Assembly: GCA_021203705.1 (NCBI GenBank)
Contig: JAJQAR010000116.1
Location: 1-7,481 of the forward strand
Length of the DNA stretch: 7,481 nucleotides
Source: Prevotella sp.
Lineage (GTDB): Bacteria; Bacteroidota; Bacteroidia; Bacteroidales; Bacteroidaceae
Reading direction: 5' to 3'
The position numbers and the translations under genes were made by a program. Shown in pieces: positions 1-6,453 of this stretch. Below the pieces are notes generated by a model. It had not been told where the DNA came from, did no database searches, and saw only the letters and a list, made by a program, of their open reading frames with translations. How positions within the stretch are numbered: the stretch's first letter is position 1; each line of letters opens with the position of its first letter.

Positions 1-66
1 CAGCGTGTATCTTCACCATCTCACGGTATCTATATCCTGAATGGCAAGAAGATCCTGGTGAAATAA
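1..66 (+). CDS. 3' end of a probable secreted protein gene (partial)
   Basis: Frame 1 is open from the window edge to a TAA at 64-66 and encodes 21 residues ending GIYILNGKKILVK. An ending of the form GIYI.NGKK..VK resembles the C-termini of Bacteroidota secreted proteins that carry a type IX secretion (Por) sorting domain, where a Gly-aromatic-hydrophobic strand is followed by Lys-rich residues and a final hydrophobic-Val-Lys. The likeness is only to the final strand, since the rest of the domain and the whole functional part lie outside the window. A good hairpin terminator follows 18 bases after the stop, which supports a real gene end here. The product cannot be named. Confidence 0.6.
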   Translation, partial: QRVSSPSHGIYILNGKKILVK

Positions 67-84
67 TTTCACTGCACAATAAAT

Positions 85-113
85 AAAAAAGGAGCTGTAA
101 AGCTCCTTTTTTT
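85..113 (+). terminator. Rho-independent terminator of the upstream gene
   Basis: A 12-bp perfect stem (85-96 with 101-112; six A, then GGAGCT, against AGCTCC and a T run) closes a GTAA tetraloop and runs into a T tract ending at 113. It lies just after the stop codon at 66. The A run before the stem would also give a U tract on the opposite strand, so it could work both ways. The T tract merges with the -33 box of the next promoter. Confidence 0.85.
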
Positions 114-141
114 GTTTTCTCAATTTTTTATTGTAAGTTTG
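111..141 (+). promoter_or_regulatory. Bacteroidota-type promoter of xth
   Basis: TTTG at 111-114 and TAAGTTTG at 134-141 are separated by 19 bases. This matches the known Bacteroides consensus for the primary sigma factor (-33 TTTG, -7 TAnnTTTG). Transcription would start a few bases after 141, giving a leader of only about 10-15 bases before the ATG at 159. The first three T of the -33 box are also the T tract of the preceding terminator. Confidence 0.7.
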
Positions 142-158
142 TAAAAAATTTGAGCTAT

Positions 159-917
159 ATGAAATTTATTTCTTGGAACGTAAACGGACTGAGGGCTTGC
201 GAGGGCAAGGGTTTCAGTGATTCTTTCAAGGCGTTGGACGCTGATTTCTTCTGCCTTCAGGAAACGAAGATGCAACAGGGACAACTCGACCTTGAATTTG
301 AGGGGTATAAGTCATATTGGAACTATGCGGAGAAAAAGGGATATTCTGGCACGGCGATATTCTCGAAGCATGAACCTCTGAATGTAACGTATGGTATAGG
401 CATTGATGAGCATGACCATGAGGGGCGTGTGATAACGTTGGAATTGCCCGACTTCTATCTTATTAATGTATATACGCCAAATTCGCAGGATGGACTGAAG
501 CGTTTGGATTATAGGATGAAATGGGAGGATGATTTTCAGGCTTACTTGAAGAAATTGGATGCCGTTAAACCTGTAATAGCATGCGGTGATATGAATGTCG
601 CTCACAAGGAGATTGACCTTAAAAATCCTAAGACAAACCGTAAGAACGCCGGTTTTACCGATGAGGAGCGTGCTAAGTTCACACAGTTGCTTGACAGTGG
701 ATTTACCGACACTTTCCGCCACTTCTATCCCGATTTGGAAGGTGCTTATTCGTGGTGGTCATACCGCTTCCGTGCACGTGAGAAGAATGCGGGCTGGCGC
801 ATCGACTATTTCGTGGTGTCAAACCGCATTATCTCTGAAATTCAGTCTGCCTCCATCCATAACGAGATTTTCGGCTCTGACCACTGCCCTGTAGCAATAA
901 AAATGGCAAAGATTTAA
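159..917 (+). CDS. xth: Exodeoxyribonuclease III (AP endonuclease, ExoIII/APE1 family)
   Basis: This is a 252-residue enzyme of DNA base-excision repair that cuts the backbone 5' of abasic sites and has 3'-5' exonuclease and 3'-phosphatase activity in the family. The whole exonuclease-endonuclease-phosphatase fold is present. Visible motifs are WNVNGLRA with Asn7, LQETK with the metal ligand Glu35, NVYTPNS with Tyr105, GDMNVAH with Asp144 and Asn146, WRIDYF with Asp216, and the terminal GSDHCPV with Asp241 and His242. No catalytic residue is missing. The ATG at 159 is chosen because the protein then begins [10 protein letters not shown] like its relatives. The in-frame TTG at 150 would only add three residues and would fall almost on the predicted transcription start. 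The gene has its own promoter and ends convergently with ribH with a 4-base overlap. Its last seven residues (AIKMAKI) are encoded inside the shared terminator palindrome. Confidence 0.95.
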   Translation: MKFISWNVNGLRACEGKGFSDSFKALDADFFCLQETKMQQGQLDLEFEGYKSYWNYAEKKGYSGTAIFSKHEPLNVTYGIGIDEHDHEGRVITLELPDFYLINVYTPNSQDGLKRLDYRMKWEDDFQAYLKKLDAVKPVIACGDMNVAHKEIDLKNPKTNRKNAGFTDEERAKFTQLLDSGFTDTFRHFYPDLEGAYSWWSYRFRAREKNAGWRIDYFVVSNRIISEIQSASIHNEIFGSDHCPVAIKMAKI

Positions 918-940
918 AAAATCTTTGCCATTTTTATTGC
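894..940. terminator. Two-way terminator palindrome inside both xth and ribH coding ends
   Basis: A perfect 22-bp inverted repeat (894-915 with 919-940) surrounds a 3-base AAA loop. On either strand the transcript can form a GC-containing core stem (GGCAAAGATTT against AAATCTTTGCC) followed by the U-rich ATTTTTATT, so it should stop transcription in both directions. The stop codons of both genes (xth TAA 915-917, ribH TAA read from 916 to 914) lie at the centre of the hairpin, so both arms are coding: the left arm for xth and the right arm for ribH. Confidence 0.85.
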
Positions 941-1393
941 GTCTATAGCACATTCATCACCCTTGTTGCCGAGCCTTCCCCCGCTCCTATCTTTTGCCTG
1001 TTGCAAATCGTAAGTCGTGAGAAGTCCATAAATTATAGGAACGTTGCATATAGTGTTCAGGCGTGCTATACCAACAGTAACACCTTGACAGATATAGTCA
1101 AAGTGGGGTGTCTCACCCTTTATTACACTGCCAAGTATGATAATTGCATTATATTTGTTGGAATCTGCCATTCTGTGGGCAGCATAGATAAGCTCAAAAC
1201 TGCCTGGAACGGTCGTTACGTGTATGTTCTCCTCCTTTGCACCACACTTCTTCAACGTGTTTATCGCTCCGTTGAGTAAAGCACCTGTTATTTCTGGATT
1301 CCATTCCGCTACGGCAATGCCAAATGATAAGTCGTGAGCGTCTGGAACCTTTGAAGAATCGTAATCAGAAAGATTGTGCAGTTCGGTAGCCAT
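914..1393 (-). CDS. ribH: 6,7-dimethyl-8-ribityllumazine synthase
   Basis: This is a 159-residue enzyme that condenses 5-amino-6-ribitylamino-uracil with 3,4-dihydroxy-2-butanone 4-phosphate, the penultimate step of riboflavin synthesis. It is cytosolic, and family members form pentamers or 60-mers. Family motifs in order are AEWN (Trp31, Asn32) stacking on the pyrimidine, VPGSFEL (62-68), the block around [12 protein letters not shown] with catalytic-type His97, then YGLLTT, and [15 protein letters not shown] with Arg136 as the phosphate-binding Arg. Length is normal. The start ATG at 1393-1391 overlaps the stop of the upstream tetratricopeptide gene by one base (TAATG), which suggests coupled translation in one operon. 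No other rib gene is in the window and no FMN riboswitch was seen upstream. The C-terminal residues 152-158 are encoded by the palindrome shared with xth. AIKMA near the end is usual for RibH, so this copy is probably the original one. Confidence 0.96.
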   Translation of the reverse strand: MATELHNLSDYDSSKVPDAHDLSFGIAVAEWNPEITGALLNGAINTLKKCGAKEENIHVTTVPGSFELIYAAHRMADSNKYNAIIILGSVIKGETPHFDYICQGVTVGIARLNTICNVPIIYGLLTTYDLQQAKDRSGGRLGNKGDECAIDAIKMAKIF

Positions 1394-2088
1394 TATTTTA
1401 CGGATACACGTTCAATGTACTTGTCAATCTCGTTGTAAACACGTGAATTGACGTACTTTTTCTTGATGTCCTGATAAATCTTCAAAGCCTCGTCTTTCTT
1501 GTTCTGACTCTCAAGAATTTCACCAGCCTGAAGTAGGAAGATAGGTGACAGACTGTTGTTTGTTCCATCTTCTGCCTTGCTGTCTGCCATGCTTGCGGCT
1601 TTCTTCAGACTTGATACAGCCTTGTCATACTGCTTTACATGGGCGTAAGCATTGCCCAATGCTGCCATCGACGCAGGACTGATCATCTGGTCACTCGAAG
1701 TTGAGAATTTATCAAGATATGTAACAGCATCATCCCATTTGTCAAGATTGGCATAGCAAAGACCAGCATATAGCTTTGCCAAATTTCCTGCCTTCGTACT
1801 GCCATAGTCGGAGATAATGCTTAAAAAACCTTTATAATTAATGCTGTCGCCCTTTAGTGCCAATTCATACTGCTGACCGGCAAAATAGTCCTGTCCCTTC
1901 GACAATGCAGTACTTGCCTCTTGCTCCCGAGGCTCTGATACGTAATTCTTATACAACATTACTCCCGCAATGATGAGTATTATTACGACAACAGCTATGA
2001 TGATAGTCTTCTTGTTCTTTACCAACACTGCCTCGTTCTTGCTAAGGGCATCGTTCATCGTGTCCTTCTTCTCTTTTTGCTTTGCCAT
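1393..2088 (-). CDS. Membrane-anchored tetratricopeptide repeat protein
   Basis: This is a 231-residue protein with a charged N-terminal region (1-27, many Lys), one strongly hydrophobic segment at about 28-46 and a long helical remainder. No signal-peptidase site is seen, so it is probably a bitopic inner-membrane protein with the C-terminal part in the periplasm. The remainder contains several TPR-like helix pairs: about 65-95, 100-128 ([22 protein letters not shown]), 136-168 ([21 protein letters not shown]) and 183-215 ([21 protein letters not shown]). The layout resembles the YfgM/TPR_21 type, which in Escherichia coli assists proteins leaving the Sec translocon, but the resemblance is of architecture only. 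It sits directly upstream of ribH with a one-base overlap and is the first gene of that operon, with a promoter about 40 bases upstream. No catalytic motif is seen. The molecular role is unknown, with protein-protein interaction the only safe inference. Confidence 0.85.
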   Translation of the reverse strand: MAKQKEKKDTMNDALSKNEAVLVKNKKTIIIAVVVIILIIAGVMLYKNYVSEPREQEASTALSKGQDYFAGQQYELALKGDSINYKGFLSIISDYGSTKAGNLAKLYAGLCYANLDKWDDAVTYLDKFSTSSDQMISPASMAALGNAYAHVKQYDKAVSSLKKAASMADSKAEDGTNNSLSPIFLLQAGEILESQNKKDEALKIYQDIKKKYVNSRVYNEIDKYIERVSVK

Positions 2089-2127
2089 TTATCTGTTTTT
2101 TATGATTAGCTGGTTTATAAAGTGCGG

Positions 2128-2159
2128 CAAAATTACTGATTTTATCTCACATAGTGAAA
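2128..2159 (-). promoter_or_regulatory. Promoter of the TPR-ribH operon
   Basis: Read on the minus strand, TAATTTTG (2135-2128) matches the -7 consensus TAnnTTTG. It lies 20 bases after TTTC (2159-2156), one base off the -33 consensus TTTG. The start of transcription would be near 2120-2124, giving a leader of roughly 35 bases before the ATG at 2088. Confidence 0.55.
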
Positions 2160-2174
2160 TTTTTACAGACTTTT

Positions 2175-2205
2175 TTTGTTTTCACCGTCAAATCAACTAA
2201 CTTTG
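2175..2205 (+). promoter_or_regulatory. Promoter of the recF operon
   Basis: TTTG (2175-2178) and TAACTTTG (2198-2205) are separated by 19 bases, the same spacing as the xth promoter and an exact match to the Bacteroidota consensus. Transcription should start around 2209-2212. That is after the ATG at 2207, so this promoter argues that recF starts at the ATG at 2231. It is divergent from the TPR-ribH promoter, and the two -33 boxes are 15 bases apart. Confidence 0.7.
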
Positions 2206-2230
2206 CATGACAACAGTATGGCGAAAGACG

Positions 2231-3346
2231 ATGTTCATAGACAAAATCAATATAGTAAATTACAAGAACATAAAAGACGCAAACCTTTGTCTTTCGCCAA
2301 AAATCAATTGCCTTATCGGTCATAATGGAGAAGGAAAAACCAACTTTCTCGATGCTGTTTATTATCTCTCTTTTTGTCGCAGCGCATACAGTACTCTCGA
2401 TTCTCATGTGATAAGGCACGGTGAGGAGTTTTTCATGCTTGAGGGTAATTATATCAGTGAGAATGGAGAACAGGAGAATGTGTTTTGCGGAATGAAACGT
2501 GGTACGAAAAAACATTTCAAACGTAACAAAAAGGAATACAAGAAGCTCTCACAGCACATCGGACTGATCCCACTGATTTTTGTCTCACCGTCAGATACCA
2601 TTCTCATTGAGGGCGGGAGCGAGGAGCGCAGACGACTGATGGATGTGGTTATCTCTCAATATGACAGTACGTATATTGAGGCGTTGAGCAATTACAACAA
2701 GGCTTTGTTGCAGCGTAATGCTATGCTTAAGGCGGAGGAGGAGCCTGACACAGAACTGATAGGTATCCTTGAGGAACAAATGGCGGAATACGGCGAAATG
2801 GTGTTCTCGAAACGTGAGGTGTTTATCAAAGAACTGATACCTCTGTTCCAGAAATTCTACCGCACCATATCGCAGGAGAAGGAGAGTGTCTCCCTGAATT
2901 ATATCTCCCATTGCCACCGTGGACCATTGCTCGATGTTATACGCAAGGATAGGTTAAAAGATCGTGCCGTAGGCTACTCCCTTCATGGCATTCACCGTGA
3001 TGACTTGGAGATGCTTATTGATGAATATCCTGTAAAGAGAGAGGGCAGCCAGGGACAGAACAAGACTTTCGTCATTGCTCTGAAACTTGCTCAGTTTGAT
3101 TTTCTGAAACAGACTTGTTCAAAAACGTCGCCGATATTGCTTCTTGATGATGTCTTTGACAAACTCGATGCTACTCGTGTGGAACAGATTGTGCGCATTG
3201 TAGCGAGCGATGATTTTGGACAGATTTTCATTACAGATACTAATCGTACTCACCTTGACAGGATTTTACAGGGCAACGTGTCTGATTATAAGATATTTTC
3301 CGTTTGTGGAGGAAACATAGAAGAAAGGGAGGATAAAGATGCATAA
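2231..3346 (+). CDS. recF: DNA replication and repair protein RecF
   Basis: This is a 371-residue SMC-like ATPase of the RecFOR pathway, which recognises single/double-strand junctions at gaps and helps load RecA at stalled forks. The Walker A is GHNGEGKTN (30-38). A family block around 118-143 includes SPSD, EGGSEERRRLMD and VVISQ. HRDDLE is at 255-260, the ABC signature appears as EGSQGQNKTF (271-280), the Walker B is ILLLDDVFD (302-310), and the D-loop KLDATR follows at 311-316. Length is typical and no motif is lost. The ATG at 2231 gives the usual N-terminus with a basic-hydrophobic strand before YKNI. An in-frame ATG at 2207 would add eight residues but falls between the -7 box and the predicted transcript start. 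The gene is not next to dnaA or dnaN here. It overlaps the DUF721 gene downstream by 8 bases, and the two are surely co-transcribed. Confidence 0.95.
   Translation: MFIDKINIVNYKNIKDANLCLSPKINCLIGHNGEGKTNFLDAVYYLSFCRSAYSTLDSHVIRHGEEFFMLEGNYISENGEQENVFCGMKRGTKKHFKRNKKEYKKLSQHIGLIPLIFVSPSDTILIEGGSEERRRLMDVVISQYDSTYIEALSNYNKALLQRNAMLKAEEEPDTELIGILEEQMAEYGEMVFSKREVFIKELIPLFQKFYRTISQEKESVSLNYISHCHRGPLLDVIRKDRLKDRAVGYSLHGIHRDDLEMLIDEYPVKREGSQGQNKTFVIALKLAQFDFLKQTCSKTSPILLLDDVFDKLDATRVEQIVRIVASDDFGQIFITDTNRTHLDRILQGNVSDYKIFSVCGGNIEEREDKDA
3326..3332 (+). promoter_or_regulatory. Shine-Dalgarno-like AGGGAGG ahead of the DUF721 gene
   Basis: AGGGAGG lies six bases before the ATG at 3339, the ideal spacing for pairing with 16S rRNA, and is inside the last codons of recF. 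Most Bacteroidota genes lack such a site; the other starts in this window have A/T-rich leaders instead. It may help the short gene reinitiate while recF is being finished. Confidence 0.45.
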
Positions 3347-3629
3347 GCGTGAGACGAAACCTCTGTCGGATATATTAAAAGACTGTCTTCGCGAGAATGG
3401 TTTGGAGACACCCTTGCTGCAAAAACGACTTATCAACTCATGGGCAAAAGTTATGGGAACTACCATAGACAGTTACACAGGTGACAAATTCATCAAAAAT
3501 CAGACACTGTTCGTCAAAATCTTCAACCCAGCCCTTCGTGCCGACCTCACCATGATGCGTGAACGTATCGTCGCAAACCTCAACAATGAAGTAGGCAGTA
3601 AAGTGATTTATCACATTAAATTTTTCTGA
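3339..3629 (+). CDS. DUF721 / DciA-like protein
   Basis: This is a 96-residue small basic protein of the DUF721 family. The core shows LSDILKDCLRENGLETPLLQKRLINSWAKV-type helices (about 9-40) with the conserved Trp35, followed by a short beta section containing TLFVKIFNPALRADL (56-70) and a C-terminal strand IYHIKFF. Proteins with this domain include DciA, which loads the replicative helicase DnaB in bacteria lacking DnaC or DnaI. The family is often encoded next to recF or dnaA, which fits this place after recF. The shortness is normal for Bacteroidota members. The start overlaps the recF stop by 8 bases and has a Shine-Dalgarno-like site, so translation is probably coupled. A helicase-loading role is inferred from the family and not shown by any catalytic motif. 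The stop (3627-3629) is only 4 bases from the convergent receptor stop. Confidence 0.85.
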   Translation: MHKRETKPLSDILKDCLRENGLETPLLQKRLINSWAKVMGTTIDSYTGDKFIKNQTLFVKIFNPALRADLTMMRERIVANLNNEVGSKVIYHIKFF

Positions 3630-3633
3630 ATTC

Positions 3634-5796
3634 TCAATTGGCTTTCTTGAAAATCTGTTCTATATCCACCGACAGTGTTCCACTGAACGTTGTTCCTGTG
3701 GTAACGGGGGAGTTGTACTCAAATATTTTGGAACGGTAGTTGAATAGGTTGTCAACCGACAATAGCAGGTTGAAGGCGCGGTGTATCCGTTGCGACAACG
3801 CTATTTTCCATATTGAGTATGCTGGTGAGGATGTGGGAACATCTCTGCTGCTGTAATCACTGGCGTAAGTATAGTAATTAACGCTTGACAGTACCCTTCC
3901 TGAGAAAATAACGTCAAACTCATAGTTGCGTAGCGTCTTGCGGTAGTCAACTTTCACCGTCAGCGAATGTGGACGGGTGTCGGAATATTTAAAGTTCCCA
4001 TGCCGTGGTATCTCGTGAAAATAGGCGTACGACACTTTTGCTCCTATGCCGCAGGGATAACGCCCCATCAACGTTACGTCTGCCCCTACAAGGTCTCTGC
4101 CATCTATATTCTGATATACCATAGAACCGTTGCTGATACTCGTAACGAGCGACGGGTCCCAGAGGGTTGAAATCTCGTTATTCATGATATTGAAATATCC
4201 TGTTGCCGTGATACTGTAACGCTTGTAGGCATATTCTCCGGATAACGTAAAACTGTGGCTGCGCTCTGTCCTCAGATTCGTGTTGCCGTAAATCATGAAT
4301 ATGCTCCCCATGTCAAAGTTCATGTATTTCTCTTTCAATGTCGGCGCACGGAAGCCTCTTGAGTAGGAGGCTCTGATGTTGAGGTTGCCAACCGTGTACA
4401 TAGCGGTGAGCTTAGGACTGACATTCCAGGAACTCTTCGACAACCAGTCGGCGCGGAGCCCGCCAACGAGATTCCAATGGTCGTCTATCTTCCACTCTCC
4501 CTGAGTAAACACATCGGCGGTACATTGACTGTGACTGCCGTTGTCGTCAAACTGGTACGACATGAGGTAGTCGCTCATCGCATCACCGCCAACAATCCAT
4601 GTTACTCCACAACTGAAATCATGGGTGTAAAGCGCACGAATGGAGTTCTGTACGTTTTTGTAATCTAAAAAGTCCTTTTCTAAAGATGTGTAGTATTCAC
4701 TTTTGTCGTAACGGTCAAAAGTATATGATATGTTGAGCTTGTCTCTATCTCCTAATTTACTTTGCCACCGCAAGCCGCCTGTAAAGTCGCGTGCACGGTT
4801 TTTCTTATAGTCGGAATAGTCCCTCTGGTGGAAATAATATCCTGCATGCCCTACTAAAAAGTTGTTCTTGTTTATCTGATATGTCAGTTTCTCCTTAAAA
4901 TTCCACTGGCGGTTGCCGTACATTGTTGTCCTTCCATCTCCCTCAATGTCCTTGATGGTGTATGTGTCTATGCCGTTGGTCTGCACATTCGTAAGACTGG
5001 TGAACGCTCCTGTCTTGAACCCTACAGAACCTCCATGACGTTGTTCGCCGTGTGCTCCGAAATGGGTATTCACATTGGTTGACCAGGTCTCTTTCGGGTG
5101 TCTTGTTATGATGTTCATCACAGCCCCCACAGAGTTTGAACCGTAAAGGGCTGATGCTGCTCCCTTTATTATTTCTATGCGCTCTATGTCATCTGTATTC
5201 AGCCGCAGGTAATCGGCATTGTCCAATGTCTCGCCGGCAAGTCGCTCTCCGTCAACTAATATTAATATCGACTGCCCGCCTAAGCCTGACATCGTGAGTG
5301 ATACTTGTTGGTCCATAGAGAACGTAAACTCCAGCCCTGGTATCTCCTCCGTAAGCACATCTTTAAGGTTTGTCGCATCTGTTTTCTGTATCTCATCACG
5401 GGTGATTATCTGCGTTACCACAGGTGTCTTGCTGAGCAGCCGTGGTGTGCGTGTACCAGTAACGGTGAGCGTTTTCAGGTTTATAAGGTCTTCGTCAAGA
5501 ATGAACGACAGTCCTATGGCATTGCTTGCGGTAACTTTTTTCACGTCTGACTTATATCCTAACAAATGTGCCGTGATGGTATAACTGCCATCGGGAAGTT
5601 GCAACGTGAAACGTCCGTCTTTGTCGGCTTGTGTGGCGTATGCCTTCCCTTCAACGCTCACGTAGGCGTATGGCAACGGTTTCCCGTCATTGGTGATTAC
5701 CTGCCCTTTTACTGAATATTCCCCTGCCATCACCCATAGTGGAGCAATGGAAATGAGAAATATAGCGCAGACAAAAATGACGGATAGTCTTTTCAT
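3634..5796 (-). CDS. hmuR: HmuR-type TonB-dependent outer-membrane receptor
   Basis: This 720-residue outer-membrane receptor probably imports haem with the HmuY-like lipoprotein encoded just before it. A signal peptide (about 1-24, ending VMA/GE) is followed by a carboxypeptidase-regulatory-like domain (about 28-102; VKGQVITNDGKPLPYAYV). A TonB-box-like stretch LKTLTVTGTRT lies at 108-118. The plug (about 120-235) contains DVLTEEIPGL, ILILVDGERL, IERIEIIKGAASALYGS and AVMNIITR. The remainder is a 22-strand-type barrel ending in aromatic strands (VDNLFNYRSK, then FSGTLSVDIEQIF). FRAPTLKE at 482-489 and GNTNL at 504-508 match the HmuR YRAP and NPDL signature positions, although the second is degenerate. 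No His lies between them, and none in the plug between 101 and 232. The start ATG overlaps the upstream stop as ATGA. The family assignment as receptor is certain; haem as substrate is inferred from the HmuY neighbour and the FRAP motif. Confidence 0.85.
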   Translation of the reverse strand: MKRLSVIFVCAIFLISIAPLWVMAGEYSVKGQVITNDGKPLPYAYVSVEGKAYATQADKDGRFTLQLPDGSYTITAHLLGYKSDVKKVTASNAIGLSFILDEDLINLKTLTVTGTRTPRLLSKTPVVTQIITRDEIQKTDATNLKDVLTEEIPGLEFTFSMDQQVSLTMSGLGGQSILILVDGERLAGETLDNADYLRLNTDDIERIEIIKGAASALYGSNSVGAVMNIITRHPKETWSTNVNTHFGAHGEQRHGGSVGFKTGAFTSLTNVQTNGIDTYTIKDIEGDGRTTMYGNRQWNFKEKLTYQINKNNFLVGHAGYYFHQRDYSDYKKNRARDFTGGLRWQSKLGDRDKLNISYTFDRYDKSEYYTSLEKDFLDYKNVQNSIRALYTHDFSCGVTWIVGGDAMSDYLMSYQFDDNGSHSQCTADVFTQGEWKIDDHWNLVGGLRADWLSKSSWNVSPKLTAMYTVGNLNIRASYSRGFRAPTLKEKYMNFDMGSIFMIYGNTNLRTERSHSFTLSGEYAYKRYSITATGYFNIMNNEISTLWDPSLVTSISNGSMVYQNIDGRDLVGADVTLMGRYPCGIGAKVSYAYFHEIPRHGNFKYSDTRPHSLTVKVDYRKTLRNYEFDVIFSGRVLSSVNYYTYASDYSSRDVPTSSPAYSIWKIALSQRIHRAFNLLLSVDNLFNYRSKIFEYNSPVTTGTTFSGTLSVDIEQIFKKAN

Positions 5797-6449
5797 TGTT
5801 CAAATTCTAAGGGATACACATAGTCAAACGAGATATATCCCTTCGTGTCGTAATAATAAGGATTTGAGAAACCTGTGAAACGTATTGCAACAAATGTGCC
5901 GTTGCTAAGTCGTAACAGATAAACCTTGTTTGACGGTGTATAGATAGGTGGCATATAAGATATGTTCACATCGAGCCATTTGGTAAATTCCTCGTTCAGA
6001 TAGTCATCATCATATATAATATATAGGTCCAACATGTGCGACATATCAATGATAATCTGTCCTGGTGCATCACTCACCATTTGTGCCACTTCTGGCTCTG
6101 TGAATGTTCCCCCTTTGATTGCCGCTTGCAACTCATCGAGCGTGGTGTATGATGTTTCCAAAACTGCTCCGCCGTTGGTCTTGCAGTCATAGCGGTGCAG
6201 GGCGAAAGTCCAATCTTCCGGGATATTCAACGTGTCTTTATAGTCAAGAGTGGTTATATCTCCGTTATCTAAGTTTATGTACACCCATTTAGTGTAGTCG
6301 GTGGCATCGATGTATGCGTATGAGTTGCCCGTCTGTCCGCTCGTCGGCATTTCTGACATGTCATCATAAATGGAATCGCATGATAGGAGCGTGCTTAACA
6401 TTCCTATCATGCTGATTATCATTGTTGCCTTGACCGACGCTCTCAACAT
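5793..6449 (-). CDS. hmuY: HmuY-family haem-binding lipoprotein
   Basis: This 218-residue lipoprotein is expected to capture haem at the cell surface and pass it to the receptor encoded next. The signal peptide ends in the lipobox TLLSC, making Cys24 the lipidated residue, and acidic residues follow (DSIYDDMSE). HmuY-family marks are a YIDATDYTKWVYINLDNG block (45-63), DWTFALHRYDCKTNGG (79-94), and a C-terminal section VYLLRLSNGTFVAIRF followed by GYISFDYVYP (204-213). Length is close to the 216 residues of Porphyromonas gingivalis HmuY, which binds haem with two His. Here Met136 and Met166 lie near those positions, next to His138 and Met139, so Met ligation is possible, as reported for homologues in Tannerella and Prevotella. 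The gene starts 4 bases after the preceding lipoprotein gene and overlaps the receptor by 4 bases, so the three are one operon. Confidence 0.85.
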   Translation of the reverse strand: MLRASVKATMIISMIGMLSTLLSCDSIYDDMSEMPTSGQTGNSYAYIDATDYTKWVYINLDNGDITTLDYKDTLNIPEDWTFALHRYDCKTNGGAVLETSYTTLDELQAAIKGGTFTEPEVAQMVSDAPGQIIIDMSHMLDLYIIYDDDYLNEEFTKWLDVNISYMPPIYTPSNKVYLLRLSNGTFVAIRFTGFSNPYYYDTKGYISFDYVYPLEFEQ

Positions 6450-6453
6450 AATA

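Noticed and set aside
312..722. Open frame on the minus strand inside xth
   Set aside because: It lies opposite a gene with all exonuclease III motifs intact, and its translation has no recognisable domain.
2147..2157. TCAC-ATA-GTGA dyad between the divergent promoters
   Set aside because: Only four base pairs are continuous, with mismatches outward. This is too short to call an operator from one sequence.
2207..2230. Earlier in-frame ATG giving recF eight extra residues
   Set aside because: It lies before the predicted transcription start, just 1 base after the -7 box, and the extra residues do not resemble RecF N-termini.
1394..2230. FMN riboswitch controlling ribH
   Set aside because: The region upstream of ribH is the TPR coding sequence, and the operon leader is only about 35 bases long. 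There is no room for the conserved FMN aptamer and no such motif was seen.
3603..3633. GTGA-TTTA-TCAC hairpin followed by a T run, as a terminator between the DUF721 gene and the receptor gene
   Set aside because: A four-base-pair stem set back from the T run is too weak. How these convergent transcripts end is not evident from the sequence.
5219..5584. Plus-strand open frame of 121 codons opposite the receptor plug region
   Set aside because: It is Ser/Val-rich as expected of antisense of a plug sequence, with no promoter, no signal and no family resemblance.
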